A stretch of 53,346 nucleotides of DNA from Monocercomonoides exilis (taxonomy: Eukaryota; Preaxostyla; Oxymonadida; Polymastigidae), in assembly GCA_001643675.2 (NCBI GenBank), contig LSRY02000080.1, positions 1 to 53,346 on the forward strand. Direction: 5' to 3'. Below the pieces are notes generated by a model. It was not told the origin of the DNA. It saw only the letters and a list, made by a program, of their open reading frames with translations, and did not search any database. Made by a program: the position numbers and the translations under genes. This document shows, piece after piece, positions 34,501 to 48,293 of the stretch; the first letter of the stretch is position 1; the number at the start of each line of letters is the position of its first letter.

Positions 34501-37500
34501 CCAAACTGCTTTGAGGTGCAGCTGTTCACAGTGGCAGTGCCACAGCTGAAGCAGGCAGTCAGCGAGTCTGCCAAGCGATGCATTGGAATTCTGCACAATG
34601 TGCTGCCTCTGATTGCAGCAAAGAAGCGCACAGCACATTCAGCAGCGATACGATCGGCGTATGGCCAGCTGACAGCGCGGCCGGAGAGTGTGGAGGAGTA
34701 TGCGTCGTTTCTGGCGACGGTCGATACGATCAACAATCAGCAGGTGCAGCTGCGGCACAACTTCGATGTGGTCGAAGCGTTCTATCAGACCATGCGCGAC
34801 AACGGAATTGAGGTCAGCAGTTCTGATCAGGCGAATCTGCAGCTGATGGAGAAGAGTATGTCGCAGCTGACAGCAGCATTCACCACAACAGAAAGTGCAG
34901 TCGATGAGCAGACACAGCGCTTCAACAGAGAGCTGACGAGACATGTGACAGAATTGAAGGCGCAGATTGGGAAATTGAAGGCGAAAGCAAACGAGCCAAA
35001 TCTTCTGACGCACCCAGAAGAAGCAACAGCAACGCTGGCTGAGATAGAGCGGCTGACTGCCTCTGCTCAGAGACTGAGATGCGAAGCAGACAAAGCGGTT
35101 GGATTCCGACAGCTGTTTGGGGCGAATGTGGATTCGTGGGAGGAGCTGGCAGAAGTTGAGAAGGATATCGCAACGAAGCAGATGCTGTGGCAGAACCTGA
35201 GGTATTGGGAAGTGTTTGTGGAGGATATCAAAAAGGCGCCGTTCCAAACGTTGGAGAAGGAGAACGTGCACAGTGCGTATAGCAAGACACTCAAAGTGTA
35301 TGGCCAGCTTGAGAGAGAGCTGCCACCGAACGCGGTGTGCGATGCATTCCACGAAGGGCTTGCCAAGTTTGGTGCCATCATTCCTTTGATCGATGCCCTG
35401 CGGAACGAAGATCTGAAGCCGCATCACTGGATGACTATAAGAGAGACGCTGACTGGATCGCCTGACCATTGGGATCCCCAGTTCTCGCTGGGGTGGATGC
35501 TTTCTCGAGTCGCACAGGAGAAAATAGGAGAGCTACGGCAGATCAGCGAAGAGGCATCGCAGGAAGCCGTGCTGACAGAGATGCTGCACAAAATCATAAA
35601 CAAATGGACGAATTTGGAGCTGCGAACGAAAACCTTCCGAAATGAGAACTATCTTCTGGTCGAAGTGGATGATGTGCTGCGGGAGTACGATGATGCGAAT
35701 GTACAGCTGGAGACAATCAAAGGTTCAAGACATGCTGATCCAATCAGAGAACAGGTGGATTTCTGGTCGTCGCGGCTGAGCACATTCAACGAGGTGCTCG
35801 AGCAATGGCTTGCCTTCCAGAAGAAGTGGCTGGCACTGGAGCCTGTGTTCCAGAACGGAGATCTGCTGAAGGAGCAGGCAGGAAGGTTCCACGAGTGCGA
35901 CAAGTTCTGGCGGGAGGTGATGAGAAAGACACACGAATTTCCTGCTGCGCTCCGGGCGACGCAGCAACCTGGGCTGGCGTCGATATTCAGGCAACACAAC
36001 AGCACATTGGAGCAGATTGAGGCAGCGCTGGATGGGCTGCTGAACACAAAGCGCGCTCAATTCGGAAGGTTCTTTTTCCTGCCGAACGACGATTTGTTGG
36101 AGATTCTGAAGGAAGGGAAGAACCCGATGCAGGTTATGCCGTACATGAACAAGTTGTTTGACAACATCAAAACACTCAACTTCTCATCGCCTGACGATCC
36201 ACGAAAAATGGAGGCAATTGGGATGATTTCGGCAGAAGGCGAGATTGTTCCATTTGGCGAAGAGAAAGTGAATCCCCGTGGGAAATCTGTGGAAACGTGG
36301 CTGAAGCTGATAGAGACAGCAATGGTAAGATCTCTCAAGACACTTTTAAAGGTGGCATTGAAGAAGCTATTTGCAATTGTGGCAGCAGGAACATCTTCAG
36401 CGACAGTTACTGCTTCACCACTTTCATCAGCTACATCTTCTACAATGTCCGCTGTTCAATCTTCTACCGTTCTTCCATCACTGTCATCCTCATCAGCTGG
36501 CACTTTCTCAGCCACCGGAACAGCTTCAAATGCACGCCAGCAGTGGATCTTGTCGAACAAAGCGCAGATTGCAATGGCTGGCTCGCAGATCCTGTGGACA
36601 TCGCAAGTGGAACAGGCATTGGCAGCTGAGCGGTCGTCAGAAGAGCTGAAGAAGATGGCAGCTCGATGTGAAACCACGCTGAGTCTTCTGACAGATCTGG
36701 CAAGGGGCCATCTGGATGCTCTGCAGCGTGTGAGTGTTGGTGCATTGATGGTTTTGGAGGTGCATGAGCGCGATGTGGTGGAGGAGCTTATTTCAGAAGG
36801 AGTGGGGTCAACTGGAGACTTTGACTGGGCAAAGAGGCTGAGGTATTACTGGGACTCGAGAGAGGACGAATGCACCATAAGGCAGACCAGTGCGTCATTC
36901 AGATATGGCTACGAATATCTCGGATGCACATCGAGGCTGGTAATCACTCCTCTTACTGACCAGTGCTATATTACACTCACCTCGGCTCTCCAACAGAAGC
37001 TTGGCGGTGCTCCAGCTGGACCTGCTGGAACAGGAAAGACAGAAACTTGCAAAGATCTGTCAAAAGCAGTGGCAAGACAGTGTGTTGTATTCAACTGCTC
37101 CGATGGACTGAATGTGGGGACGATGGCACAGATGTTCTCTGGAATGTGCCAGGCAGGCGCATGGTTCTGCTTCGATGAATTCAACAGAATAGACATTGAA
37201 GTCTTGTCTGTGGTTGCGCAGCAGATACGGGAAATTCAAAATGCGCAGCAAGCAAATCAGTCCACATTTGTATTCCAAGGTTTTCGAATCCCGTTGAATC
37301 CTAGTTGTGCCATTTTCATCACAATGAATCCAGGATATGCTGGTCGAACAGAACTTCCAGATAACCTTAAATCACTCTTCCGCCCAGTTGCCATGACAAT
37401 CCCTGATTATTCTCTGATAACAGAGATTTTGCTCTTTTCAGAAGGTTTCCGCTCTGCAAAGGTGCTGGCACAAAAAATGACACAACTATATCGACTGGCA

Positions 37501-40500
37501 TCAGAGCAGCTGTCGCAGCAAAAGCACTACGACTTTGGCATGCGTGCTGTGAAATCTGTGCTTGTGATGGCAGGGCAGCTGCGTCGAGACAATGCAGACT
37601 TGAGTGAAGAGCAAGTGGTGATACGCGCAATGAGAGAGAGCAACCTGCCAAAGTTCCTTGCAGGTGACATCCCTCTCTTTGAAGCTATTGTCAGAGATCT
37701 GTTTCCAGATGCGTTGATTGTGGGAGGAGAACACGATGAGCTGGAGAGGATGATACGTGAAGTGTGCTATGCAAAGGAGTATTCTGTACTCAATTACCAG
37801 ATGCAGAAGATCATTGAACTCTTCGGCATATGCTGCTTGAGACACGGCGTGATGATTGTGGGGCCAACAAGAGGCGGAAAAACAGTCTGCAGAGAAGTGC
37901 TTGCAGAGTCCATGACTCGTTTGCGTAAAGATGTTGGCAGTTCAAATCCGATGTTTCAATCAGTTGAACAGAGAAGGCTCAATCCAAAGGCAATTTCAGC
38001 GGAAGAGATGTTTGGCAGCTTCAGTGCACTAACACAGGAGTGGAAAGAAGGGCTGTTGTCGTGCTTTGTTGCTGAGGTTGTGAAGGACGATGGACCAGAT
38101 CTCAAGTGGATTGTGTTCGATGGGCCAGTTGATACACTCTGGGTTGAGTCGCTAAATACTGTTTTGGATGATTCGCGAACTCTCTGTCTTCCAAACAGAA
38201 AGAGAATCAAACTGACTCGAACGGTGTCGCTTCTATTTGAGGTGGAGAATGTGGATGCAGCATCGCCTGCAACCATCTCGCGCTGTGGGATGGTTTATGT
38301 GGATCCATCAGGAATGCCATGGCTGGCATTCGTGCAGCGGTGGGCAGCAGAGCTTTCTGATGCTGTGTGGCCATCATTCTTGAAAGCGTATGTTGTCAGT
38401 CTGTTTGAGGAGTGGCTGCCTCCATTGTTAGAGGGAGTGACGAAGATGAAAGAGGATATCGCGCAGCCTGTTCTCACAAAGGTGGCAAACGTAACACGTA
38501 TCATGGAGTCTGCTCTCACACCTGAACATGGCTTCATGCCAGGACCAACATACACAAATTCCGAATTATTGGGATCTGGATCTGAAGACGGACTGATGAA
38601 TGAAGCTGAAGGGGGTTTGGGAATACGTCGTTCGCAATCCTTCGTCAGAGCACGATCGTCATCTGTGGTAAGTCTCGCATCTGTATCTGGATCTGGAAGT
38701 GGAAAGGAGAGAGGAGGGAAAGTTCATGCAACAGATTGGGAAGCATGGATCAGGAGCGTGTTTTTATTTGCGTGTGTTTGGGGCATTGGTGGTGCGCTAG
38801 TGGAATCTTCAAGAGAAGCGTTCGATGCGCTGATCAGAAAGTACGTTGAAGGAGTGTTTATGCCAACCACCGATAGTGTGTTTGACATTGTCTTGGATTA
38901 TGAAAGCAAAGCTCTTGTTCAATGGGATATCCCTGAATACCAGCACAAGTCTGGCACTCCATTTTTCTCGATACTTGTACCAACAATCGACACTGTGCGC
39001 TATTTGTTCCTAACTTCGATGCTTATTGACGTGACAAAGCCTGTAATGGTCACTGGAGAAACAGGGGTGGGCAAAAGCATCATTGTTTCTAGTATTTTTT
39101 CTGAGAGCTCAAACACCGAAAAATCCGAGGCAGAATCTGCTGTAACATCAATAGCAGCACAGTCAGCTTCATCAGCGTCAGCATCTGCTTCAGCCTCTTT
39201 CTCTTCGACCTCAACTTCATCTTCAACATCATCTGGAGCGCTCCCTGAAGAACTGAGCAAGCCGAAACAAAAACGAGTTCCAGTGACTCTTTCATTCAGC
39301 GCACAGACAGACAGCAACCGCACACAGCAGATGATTGAAGCCAAACTGCACAACCGAAGAGATCACTTTGCATCAGCGCCTGGCACGCTCACTGTTTTAG
39401 TGCTGGAGGACTTCAACATGCCCTCCCCAGACGCCTTTGGCTCGCAGCCGCCACTCGAACTGGTGCGACAGCTACTCGACACAGGCGGATGGTACGATCG
39501 GGTGCTGCTTCAGTTCCGACCAATCAAAGGAACAACAACAGTGACCGTGTGTGGACCGCCCGGTGGTGGAAGGAATGTGATGTCGTCGAGAATAAGCTCA
39601 CTATTTACTCAACTGCGCGTGCCTCAGCCAAGCGAAAAGTCTCTTTTCACAATCTTCTCGTCAATTATGTCTGGAGTGATGGAAGAGAAGCAGTTCACGA
39701 GATCTCTTCAGGATATGGTGCCAGCTGTGGTAAGAGCATCCATCGAGCTGTACACACATGCTGTTACTGAACTGAGGCCAACTCCGTCAAAGTCTCACTA
39801 CAAGTTCAATTTGAGAGATGTGGGGAAGATATTTCAGGGGATGATGAGTGCATCGCCAGAGACTGTGCCTGATGAGGCCGTGCTTCAGCGTCTATGGTGT
39901 CACGAATCATTGCGAGTATTTGCGGATAGATTAGTCTCAAAGGAGGACAGGGCAATTGTGACAACGCGCATCTGCGAGCTGGCAAAGCAATACTTTCATG
40001 TGCAGTGGAACCACGAAGAACTGTTTGTCTTCAAGACACCGCAGATGTGGGTAGACTTTGCACAGCTGGAGAAGGAAGTCCCTCGACCATATGAGGAAAT
40101 AGGAGATATTAAACAGCTACAGAATGTGCTTCAATCAGCGTTGGCAGAGTATAACACAATGATCGCGAGCAGAAAGCAAAAAGAAGCAGACCTGGTGTTC
40201 TTTGAGGAGGCTGTGGAACATGTGGCGCGGCTCACTCGAATTCTGAGGCAATCAGGTGGACATGCCCTTCTTGTTGGAGTGGGTGGATGTGGAAAGCAGT
40301 CGCTTGCACGCTTGGCTGCATTCATTTCTGGATGTGGTTGCTTTGAAATAAGTTTAACCAAAAACTATGGACATAACGAGTTTAGAGAGGATCTGCGAAA
40401 GCTGTACATGCAATCAGGGGCTGAAGGAAAATCGATAGTGTTTCTGCTTAGTGACATGCAGATTGTCAGCGAAGCCTTTCTGGAGGATGTTAACTGCATT

Positions 40501-43500
40501 CTGTCGAGCGGAGAAGTTCCTGGGCTGTTCGACTTCCAGCAACGTGAAGTGGCCATCAAAAAGCTGCGTGCGTGTGCTGGAAGCGATGGAAATGTTCCGA
40601 ACTCGCCAGAAATGGCAATGCAGTTTCTGATTGATCGTGCGCGAGAGCGGTTGCACATCATTCTGTGCATGTCTCCCATCGGCGATGCATTCAGAAGACG
40701 ATGCCGGATGTTCCCGTCGCTGGTGAATTGCTGCACCATCGACTGGATCTCCAGCTGGCCACCACGAGCACTCCATTCTGTTTCATTGAAGTATCTCTCT
40801 CAGGCTCCGCTTGGACAAGATCCACTTTCCCTGCAGAAGCCTTCATTAGGTTCTTCTTGCTCATTTACTCTTGCATCGCCTGCGGGTGCAAATCATTCGG
40901 AATCAGCTGCTTCTTTCCCTCTTTCTGCTTCTTCTGCTTCCATCAACTGCATCGCTACTCCGCTTGTTGAACGTATCGCTGAAACTTGTGTTGAGATACA
41001 CACTTCGATTGAGGAGGCATCTGAAAGATTCTTTCAGGAGACTAAGCGGAAAACGTATATAACGCCAGCCTTGTTTTTGGAAATGGTGCGTCTGTTTTTG
41101 GATCTTATTGGCGAGAAAATGGCAGAGCTGAAAGAACAGATCGAGAAATATGAAGGTGGAATGACAATTATCAGAGAGACGCAAAGGTCGGTGAGGACGA
41201 TGAAGGAGGAGCTAAAAAGGATGGAGCCAATGCTTGTGCAGCAGAAGGAGCAGATAACTGAGCTTATGGAGCAGATTGAGAAGGACAGAGCACGGACTGA
41301 AGATATGCGCGAGGTAGTTTCAGCAGAAGAGGCTGTTGTCAGAGAAGAGCAGGAAAAGGCAGAGGAAATGAAGAATGAGGCGCAGAAGGAGCTAGATACC
41401 ATTACTCCTGTCTTTCAGGAGGCAACAAAAGCACTTGAATCGCTCTCCAAAGCAGCTGTGAATGAGGTGCGCACCTTTGCGAATCCTCCTGAGCAGGTGA
41501 AGAGAGTGATGTTTGCTGTCTGCACACTTTTTGGGAAGAAGAACGATTGGGACTCTGCGCGTGGACTGTTGGCACAGCCAAACTTCATCCAGATGCTGCT
41601 GAACTTCGACACTGTAGAAATCACAGAAGCTGTGGATAAGAAGATGAGAGCAAATTATTTGGATGACCCAGACTTTTCGGCAGAGAAGGTTGAGGCAGTG
41701 TCAAAGGCTGCGTCAAACATCTGCTCGTGGGTAGTTGCCATCGTGGAGTATGCGCGTGTGAGCAAGATAATCGAGCCGAAAAAGCAGGCCGCAGCGCTTG
41801 CTCGTGCGAAATCAGACGAACTGACAGCAAAGCTGAATGCCAAGCGGAAGCAGCTTCATTCACTGGAAGAGGCGCTGGAGGCGCTGGAACAACAGTTTGA
41901 GCGAAAGAAGAAAGAACAAGCACAAACAGAGGCAGACATCGAGCAAACACAGCGGAGATTCGCAAATGCAGAGCAGCTTCTGGGCGCACTGGGTGACGAA
42001 GGAGAAAGGTGGGAGGAGAAGCTGGTGCAACTGAGAGATTCGCTGAAGTATTTGCAAGGGAGCACTGTCATGGATGCTGCATGTCTGACTTATCTGGGTC
42101 CATTTGATGCGCCAAATCGACGGAGGCTTATTGCTCAATGGACAGAAAGCTGTGCCAAGCACGAAATACCAGCTGTGTGCAAAGGAGAAGATTCAGTCTT
42201 TTCACTGGAAAGTGATCTTTCCACACCTGTTCAGACAAGAGACTGGCTGATTGAAGGGCTGCCATCTGATGCGCAATCAGTGGAGAATGCGATCATTGCT
42301 ACTCGGACGAGAAAATGGCCTCTATTTATCGATCCGCAGGGACAAGCAAATCGTTGGATCAGAACGAAAGAGAAGGAGACAAAGCTACGTGTGATGCGAC
42401 CAGGTGAGCCAAACTTCTTACGAACACTTACAAACGCCATACGGTTTGGGCAGCCGGTGCTACTCGAAGACGTTGGAGAAAGTCTTGAGCCGCAGCTGGG
42501 ACCGCTGCTGAAGCGACAGATGGTCAATTACAATGGACACAACATCATCCGAATTGGAGACCAGGATGTGGACTACAACACGCGATTTAGACTGTTTATA
42601 ACAACCAAAATAGCAAACCCAAAATTCCTTCCTGAGATGTTCATGAATACCACAATCATTAACTTTGCTGTTACACAAGATGGATTGGAGGAGCAGCTAC
42701 TTGGCACAGTTGTGTCGCACGAAAAGGCTGAGATAGAAGAAGAGAAAGACAAGTTGGTAAGGCAGATGGCAGCAGATGCGAAGCTTCTCGATCGCACAGA
42801 AGCGCAAATGTTGGCACTGATGAAGGAGACAAGCGTGCAGGAGCTGCTCGATGACTTGGCACTGATCAACACATTAGATCAATCAAAGCAGACATGGAAA
42901 GAGATCAAAGACAGAGTGAAAGACGCAGAAGAGGCAGAGCTGCAGCTGCTGGCAGCGAGGGACGAGTTCAGAGCAATGGCCGTGAGGGGCACAGTGTTGT
43001 ATTTTGTGCTTGTGGACTTGGCCAGCCTTGATCCGATGTATCAGTATTCGCTTCAGTACTTCAGCTCTATTTTCAGCACAGTTCTGGAAAGAACTCCAGC
43101 AGCCGATGAGTTGGATTCTCGTCTGCAATCGCTGATTTCTGCACTGACAGAGATGGTCTATTGGAGTGTATCGCGCGGACTGTTCGAGAAGCATCGCATC
43201 CTGTTCTCGTTTTACATGACTGTGCAGATAAAAAGAAGAGAAGGGGCCATCTCAGAAACAGACTGGGATGTGTTTGTGCGCGGAACAACTGCACTCCCTC
43301 AACCACCTCTTATGACAAAGAGTGGCATGCTGCTTTCACCTATCGGTACTCCGGCTTCTCCTTCCTTCGGAAATGCAAGCAAAATGTATGAATATCAACA
43401 GGCACAGCCAGAAATCCCTGCTTCTGTTAGCGAATTTGTTTCGCCACAATGCTGGGCAGAGCTGCGGACAATGGAAGAGCGCTGGGGTGAAGTGTGGAGA

Positions 43501-46500
43501 GGGATAACAGCAAGTGTGGCAGGAGAAGACTTGGAGCCTGATGATGTTGATGCTGAGCCTGTCTTTTCTCAGAATGACCCTGACTTTACGTTGATAACAG
43601 GTGACTCAATTGCACAGCTGCAGCCTTATCACGGTCCTAACTCGTCTTCTCAGCTGACATTTTCTTTGCCCGCCCGGCCTCTCACAACATCTCGCTCAAT
43701 TTTTGGAAGAACGCTATGGCTGAAAGTTCTTCAAGCGCCTGTTCCCACAATAGAGGAGTTCCCAGAGAGGTGGAATGAAAACTTAACTTCGTTTCAGCGG
43801 TTGCTGCTTATTCGAGTCTTGCTGCCGCATCGACTGCAAGGCTGCATGATTGCTTATGTGCGGCAGGAATTGGGCGAGCAATTTATAAAGTCACCTCCAC
43901 TGGATCTCGAACGAGCACACTCAGACTCATCGTGCCGCTCTCCGATCATATTTGTTCTTTCGCACGGAGCAGATCCAACGCAGCGAGTGATACGCTTTGC
44001 ACGAGAAAGAGGCTTTGGCGATCGGCTGAGGATGTTGTCGCTGGGACAAGGGCAAGGGCCAGTAGCTGTGGAGATGATGGAGCAGGCAGCACAGAAGGGA
44101 GAGTGGGTATTCCTTCAGAACTGTCACTTGGCTGCCTCGTTTATGCAGCAACTTGAGCGTGTGTGCCTATCATTCTCTTTGGCTGAAGCATCGCAGGTGA
44201 ATGAAGAGTTCAGATTATGGCTAAGTGCAATGCCAACTCCGACTTTTCCTGTGAGTGTGCTGCAGAACAGCATAAAGCTTACAAATGAGCCTCCTGCAGG
44301 TGTCAAGGCGAATATGGCAAGGTCGCTGAGAGTGTTGGGAACAAAGACATATGAAAGTGACATTGGCGGAAGAAGGTCATTTGCGTGGAGGAGGTTGCTT
44401 ATTGGACTGACATTTTTCCATGCTCTTGTGCAAGAAAGAAAGAAGTATGGTGCGCTCGGCTGGAACATCCAATATGAGTTCAATGAAAGCGACTATGAGA
44501 TATCCATCAGCCATCTTCGGCTGTATCTGACAACAGGCAGCAGTGGAGCTGGTGGAGGCAACAGCGGGAGTGGGATTGGGGCAGGAAATGAGAAGGAAAA
44601 GGAAGGGGACATTCCATGGAAAGCACTGAGATACATGACAGGGGTGGTGAACTATGGCGGGCGTGTGACTGATGAATGGGACAAGCGAACGCTGATGGCG
44701 CTTCTGCGGCGGTTTTACGAAGAAAGCATTGTGATTCCAGGAAAGCCATATGATCTGGGTGCACCGCGTGTTGGGCAGACTACACTGACGCGGCAGGCTT
44801 CGTGTGTGGAACAAGAGCCTGCTGATAACTCTGCCTCCGCAGCTGTCCTTCCTCAGCACGCTTCTCCGCTACCTTCGCCAACCACATCGCCAATGCCAAT
44901 GCCACTTCAGATGCCGATGCTTTCGCCTCATGTCTCCACAAACTCGATGGCATCCTCTTTGTCTGTGTCGAGTTCTGGCCAGCTGCCATCGCTTGCAGCT
45001 ATTGGGAGATCAAAGAGCTATGTGAGCACAGCTGGGTATGTGGCTGCATACAAAAGAAACAGATATCTTCTTCCGTCTGATCTGAAGACGCTTTTGCAGC
45101 TGCTTCAGTTTGTGGAACGCCTGCCATCCACCGATGAGCCAGAGCTGTTTGGGATGCACAGCAATGCTGAGCAGGCCTTCCAACAGAGCGAAACAGAGCG
45201 GATGCTCCAGGCGTTGATAACAATGACGCCACGATCTGCTGCTGGCTCCGAATGCCCCACCCTCTCTCCATCTCCGCTGTGCACTCTGCCTCAGTCACCG
45301 CTTGCTGTGTCTTCGCCTTCATTCCGCAATGCCACCCCAGCAGCTATTGGAACACCACAACAATCCGACAAACGCAACAGGAAGGCAATTGAGGCAGCAG
45401 ACAAAAGCAGATCGAAAGAGCACCTTCCTCTTTCACAGCAGAGATTATCAGTGAAGAGCCTCTCCACCAAACCTTCTGATCGATCACCATCACCGAGTAA
45501 TGCATCCAATTCCAGCGAGAAGGCGCCCTTGAAAGCGATTGGGGAACTTCTGAGGACAAAGAAGACAGCTGACGAGGAGGTGCTGGAGCTGGCGAAGGAA
45601 ATCCTGCAGAAGCTGCCTCCGCTGCTGGATCGGTCAGAGGCAGCAGAAGGGGTGCTGCCGCAGTTTGTGTGCGCAGGCGAGAAGGAAAACACAAAGCGAG
45701 GCAGAACGGACGAAGCAGCAAAGAGAGAGCACGAGCTGTCTGGTGCTGCACCAACAGGATCGTCTCAGCTGCGTTTGTGGAGTGGGAGCGAAGGGAAGGT
45801 TGGAGAAAGCGGACTCCACCCATCGACAGCAGCGAGTGTGAATTCGCTGTCGATTGTGCTGTCGCAGGAGATGGAGCGGTTCAACAGGCTGCTGCAGCTG
45901 ATGGGCTCGACGCTGCGGGAGCTGGAGAAGGGGATTGCGGGGCTGGTGGTGATGTCGCAGCAGGTGGAGGAGGTGTACGATGCGATGCTGAAGCACACAG
46001 TGCCAGGGGTGTGGAGGGCAAGTGCGTATCCATCGCTGCTGAAGCTGGGAGCATGGGTGGACGATGTTGTGCGGAGAGTTGCATTCTTCCGGCACTGGTT
46101 GCGTGAAGGTGTGCCGAAGGTGTTCTGGCTGCCTGGCTTTTTCTATCCACAGGGCTTTCTCACAGCTGTGCTGCAGACATATGCCAGGAAGCACCGTGTG
46201 GCCATCGACACACTCCGCTTCCGCCACACGCCTCTGCTCTCACCCGACGACAAGATATGCTCCGCCCAATCATCATCTTTGTCATCGTCTTCTTCCTTGT
46301 CGTATGCAACCTCCTTTCCCTCTTCTTCAACATCTGTAACGCTGCCATCATCATTGTCTGTCTCATCTGCCATCTCCACATTCACCTCTCCACCCTCAGC
46401 TTACTCTTGCAACATGCTGTCGTTGTCAGCAAGTGTCGCATCCTCTTCTGCGCTGGGTGCTCCTCCAGATGGTGTTCTAGTGTCAGGCCTGTTTGTTGAA

Positions 46501-46791
46501 GGAGCGCGGTGGGACTTTTCGACGATGCAGCTGGCAGAAGCGCTGCCAGGGGAAATGTTTGCAGCGATGCCTGTGATCCACTTTGTGCCTCAGAAGGACT
46601 ACAGCCCCCCGCCAGCATGCTATGTTGCTCCACTCTACAAGACCGCCCAGCGCCAGGGGCAGCTGTCGACGACTGGACAGTCCACCAACTTCATCACCAC
46701 TGTTGTGCTCAGCACACTCCTCCCCTCTGACCATTGGATCCTTCGTGGAGTGGCGCTGCTGTGCGAACCCAAAATGCTTTCTGACAGCTGA
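31564..46791 (+). CDS. Axonemal dynein heavy chain, single-headed inner-arm type
   Basis: Motor subunit of a flagellar inner dynein arm. Exon 1 is 31564-31758 and exon 2 is 31888-46791, joined in phase 0, giving about 5,032 residues against the usual 4,000 to 4,600. P-loops are AAA1 GPAGTGKT (residue about 1776) with Walker B CFDEFNRID, AAA2 GPTRGGKT (2057), AAA3 GETGVGKS (2455) and AAA4 GVGGCGKQ (2862). The coiled-coil stalk is at about 3140-3457 with the microtubule-binding domain between its helices (about 3247-3363). The C-terminal domain has GLFVEGARWD and LSTTGQSTNF. The segments RTELPDNLKSLFRPVAM and KMTQLYRLASEQLSQQ resemble DNAH6 most, within the DNAH1/3/6/7/12 group. Extra length comes from low-complexity inserts: about 437-860 in the tail, 2290-2343, 2470-2523 directly after the AAA3 P-loop, about 3040-3093, and several beyond 3860. 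Codon composition is clearly GC-richer than the flanks. Confidence 0.93.
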
Positions 46792-47410
46792 AACACACTT
46801 CAATCAATTCACGTTTGAGCAGCCCGAATGTCATGGATTACTTTATGCATTTATAACAGTCTTCATTTACCATGTTTTTTATGTTTCTTTCCGTTTGTGT
46901 GTGTATGTGTGTATGTAATCTTGATATGTTGGTATGTTTTATGTGCAATTGGCGTTTCATTTCCTTCGTATATTTTTTCATTTCTTTTCTTTTTTTCATT
47001 TCCATGTTTGATGTGTTGTTATTACAATCTTTTCATTTTGGACAAAAACTCCTTTTTCTTTTGTTGCAAAGGTTTTTGTGTGAGAATTGATAATCTGGAA
47101 ATAACAATTGAAAAATGAGGGGAAAAAAAGACCCGAACACAACAAAGAAAGTTTTCAAATTTATTGCTCAGAACCAGGTGAAACGAATTGCCGTTAATTC
47201 TAGATAGCACAATTTTCACAGATAGTTCTCATTTCCATTAAAATAAAATTAAATAAAAAAATAAAAAATGTTTATGAAAATGAGATGTGAATATTTTGAA
47301 TGGATCATGCAATAAAAGCATTTATTCTCAATTGTGAAATCATCAACAAACAGCACAATTATTTCAATCTCCTTTTGCTTTCATTCTTTTTTCGCTTTTA
47401 GCATATGCCT
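46792..47410. other. Dynein 3' flank
   Basis: AT-rich, T-rich DNA after the dynein stop codon, probably its 3' untranslated region and spacer. An AATAAA-like element is present among many A/T-rich words, so no particular polyadenylation site can be assigned. Confidence 0.4.
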
Positions 47411-48293
47411 TTATACATCCGGAGCAATTCCCACATAGAAATAATCAATCGTCTCTTTCTCTTCGTATGTTCCTGTTGGCATTGAATTCAACTTCACTAG
47501 CAACTTATCGGTAAGACATTTGCAACTGTTTTTGTCTTTCATATTTCTCATCCTGCAAAGTGAATGAATTTGTGTATCCAGCTATTCGGCATACTGCACA
47601 TTACTAGCTGCTTTTTTGGATTCAGGAAATGAATTGTTCCTTTATCTTGCCCAACTGTCAAGTAATTCAGAACTTAATCAGCAGAATTATCGTTTCATGT
47701 AAAAGACAATCAAGCGCTTCGGATAATCATGAGGAACTTTCTGTAGGCACTTGGATGTTAAATCACAACTGAAGAAATTGATACATGGAAATCCACTTGT
47801 AGAATCCAATCAGAAGAGTGGAAATAAAGCGATGAAACAGTCAATTGATAAGAGTCATTGAATGGAAGAAAAGTGCAAACGAATCGAATTGCAAAAAGCT
47901 TTTTGCTTTAATATCATTTTCAAACAGGACGCTGACTCACATTAATTTCAATATTCTAAACACACAAAATGTTTTGATGATAAATGATGAAATTCAATTC
48001 AAATCAATAAAACTATTCCCAAAAATATCGATACAGTATTCCAAGTGTTAATATGGTCTGTGATAAACAAAATAAATCAATTTTTCGATTTGCAATCGTT
48101 TCTGAATGCAAAGCCTTTGCCTGCAGAAAGAATCAAGAAATGAGTCATTGATAAAAATTCGATTTCTTGTTCATCACATTTGCTCAAAAATAGAAGCTTC
48201 ATTAAAAGTTGCATGAATTGATCGTTTAGAGAAAAATCTGGATAAAATTTCACAATTCGACTTGCTAGCTCGGGAAGCTTAAAAACGAATGTT
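47411..48293 (-). pseudogene. Unidentified minus-strand coding fragments
   Basis: Several minus-strand stretches read like protein but lie in different frames. From upstream to downstream they are: about 71 open codons at 48083-48293 with LPELASRIVKFYPDFSLND and EQEIEFLSMTHFLIL; about 40 codons near 47790-47900 with LFAIRFVCTFLPF and SDWILQVDFHVSISS; VPHDYPKRLIVFYMKR near 47720; LTVGQDKGTIHFLNPKKQLV near 47650; and a last piece ending YFYVGIAPDV with a TAA at 47411-47413. GTTTGA-type donors lie between some of them, so this may be an intron-rich gene or a decayed one. LTVGQDKGTIHF resembles a beta-propeller blade. I do not recognise the family. Confidence 0.35.

Noticed and set aside
32501-46803. 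Many long open frames on the opposite strand and in other frames of the dynein gene
   Set aside because: They overlap one continuous, family-matching frame, have odd composition (runs of Ser, His, Leu, Gln) and show no domain. They are shadows of a GC-richer coding region.
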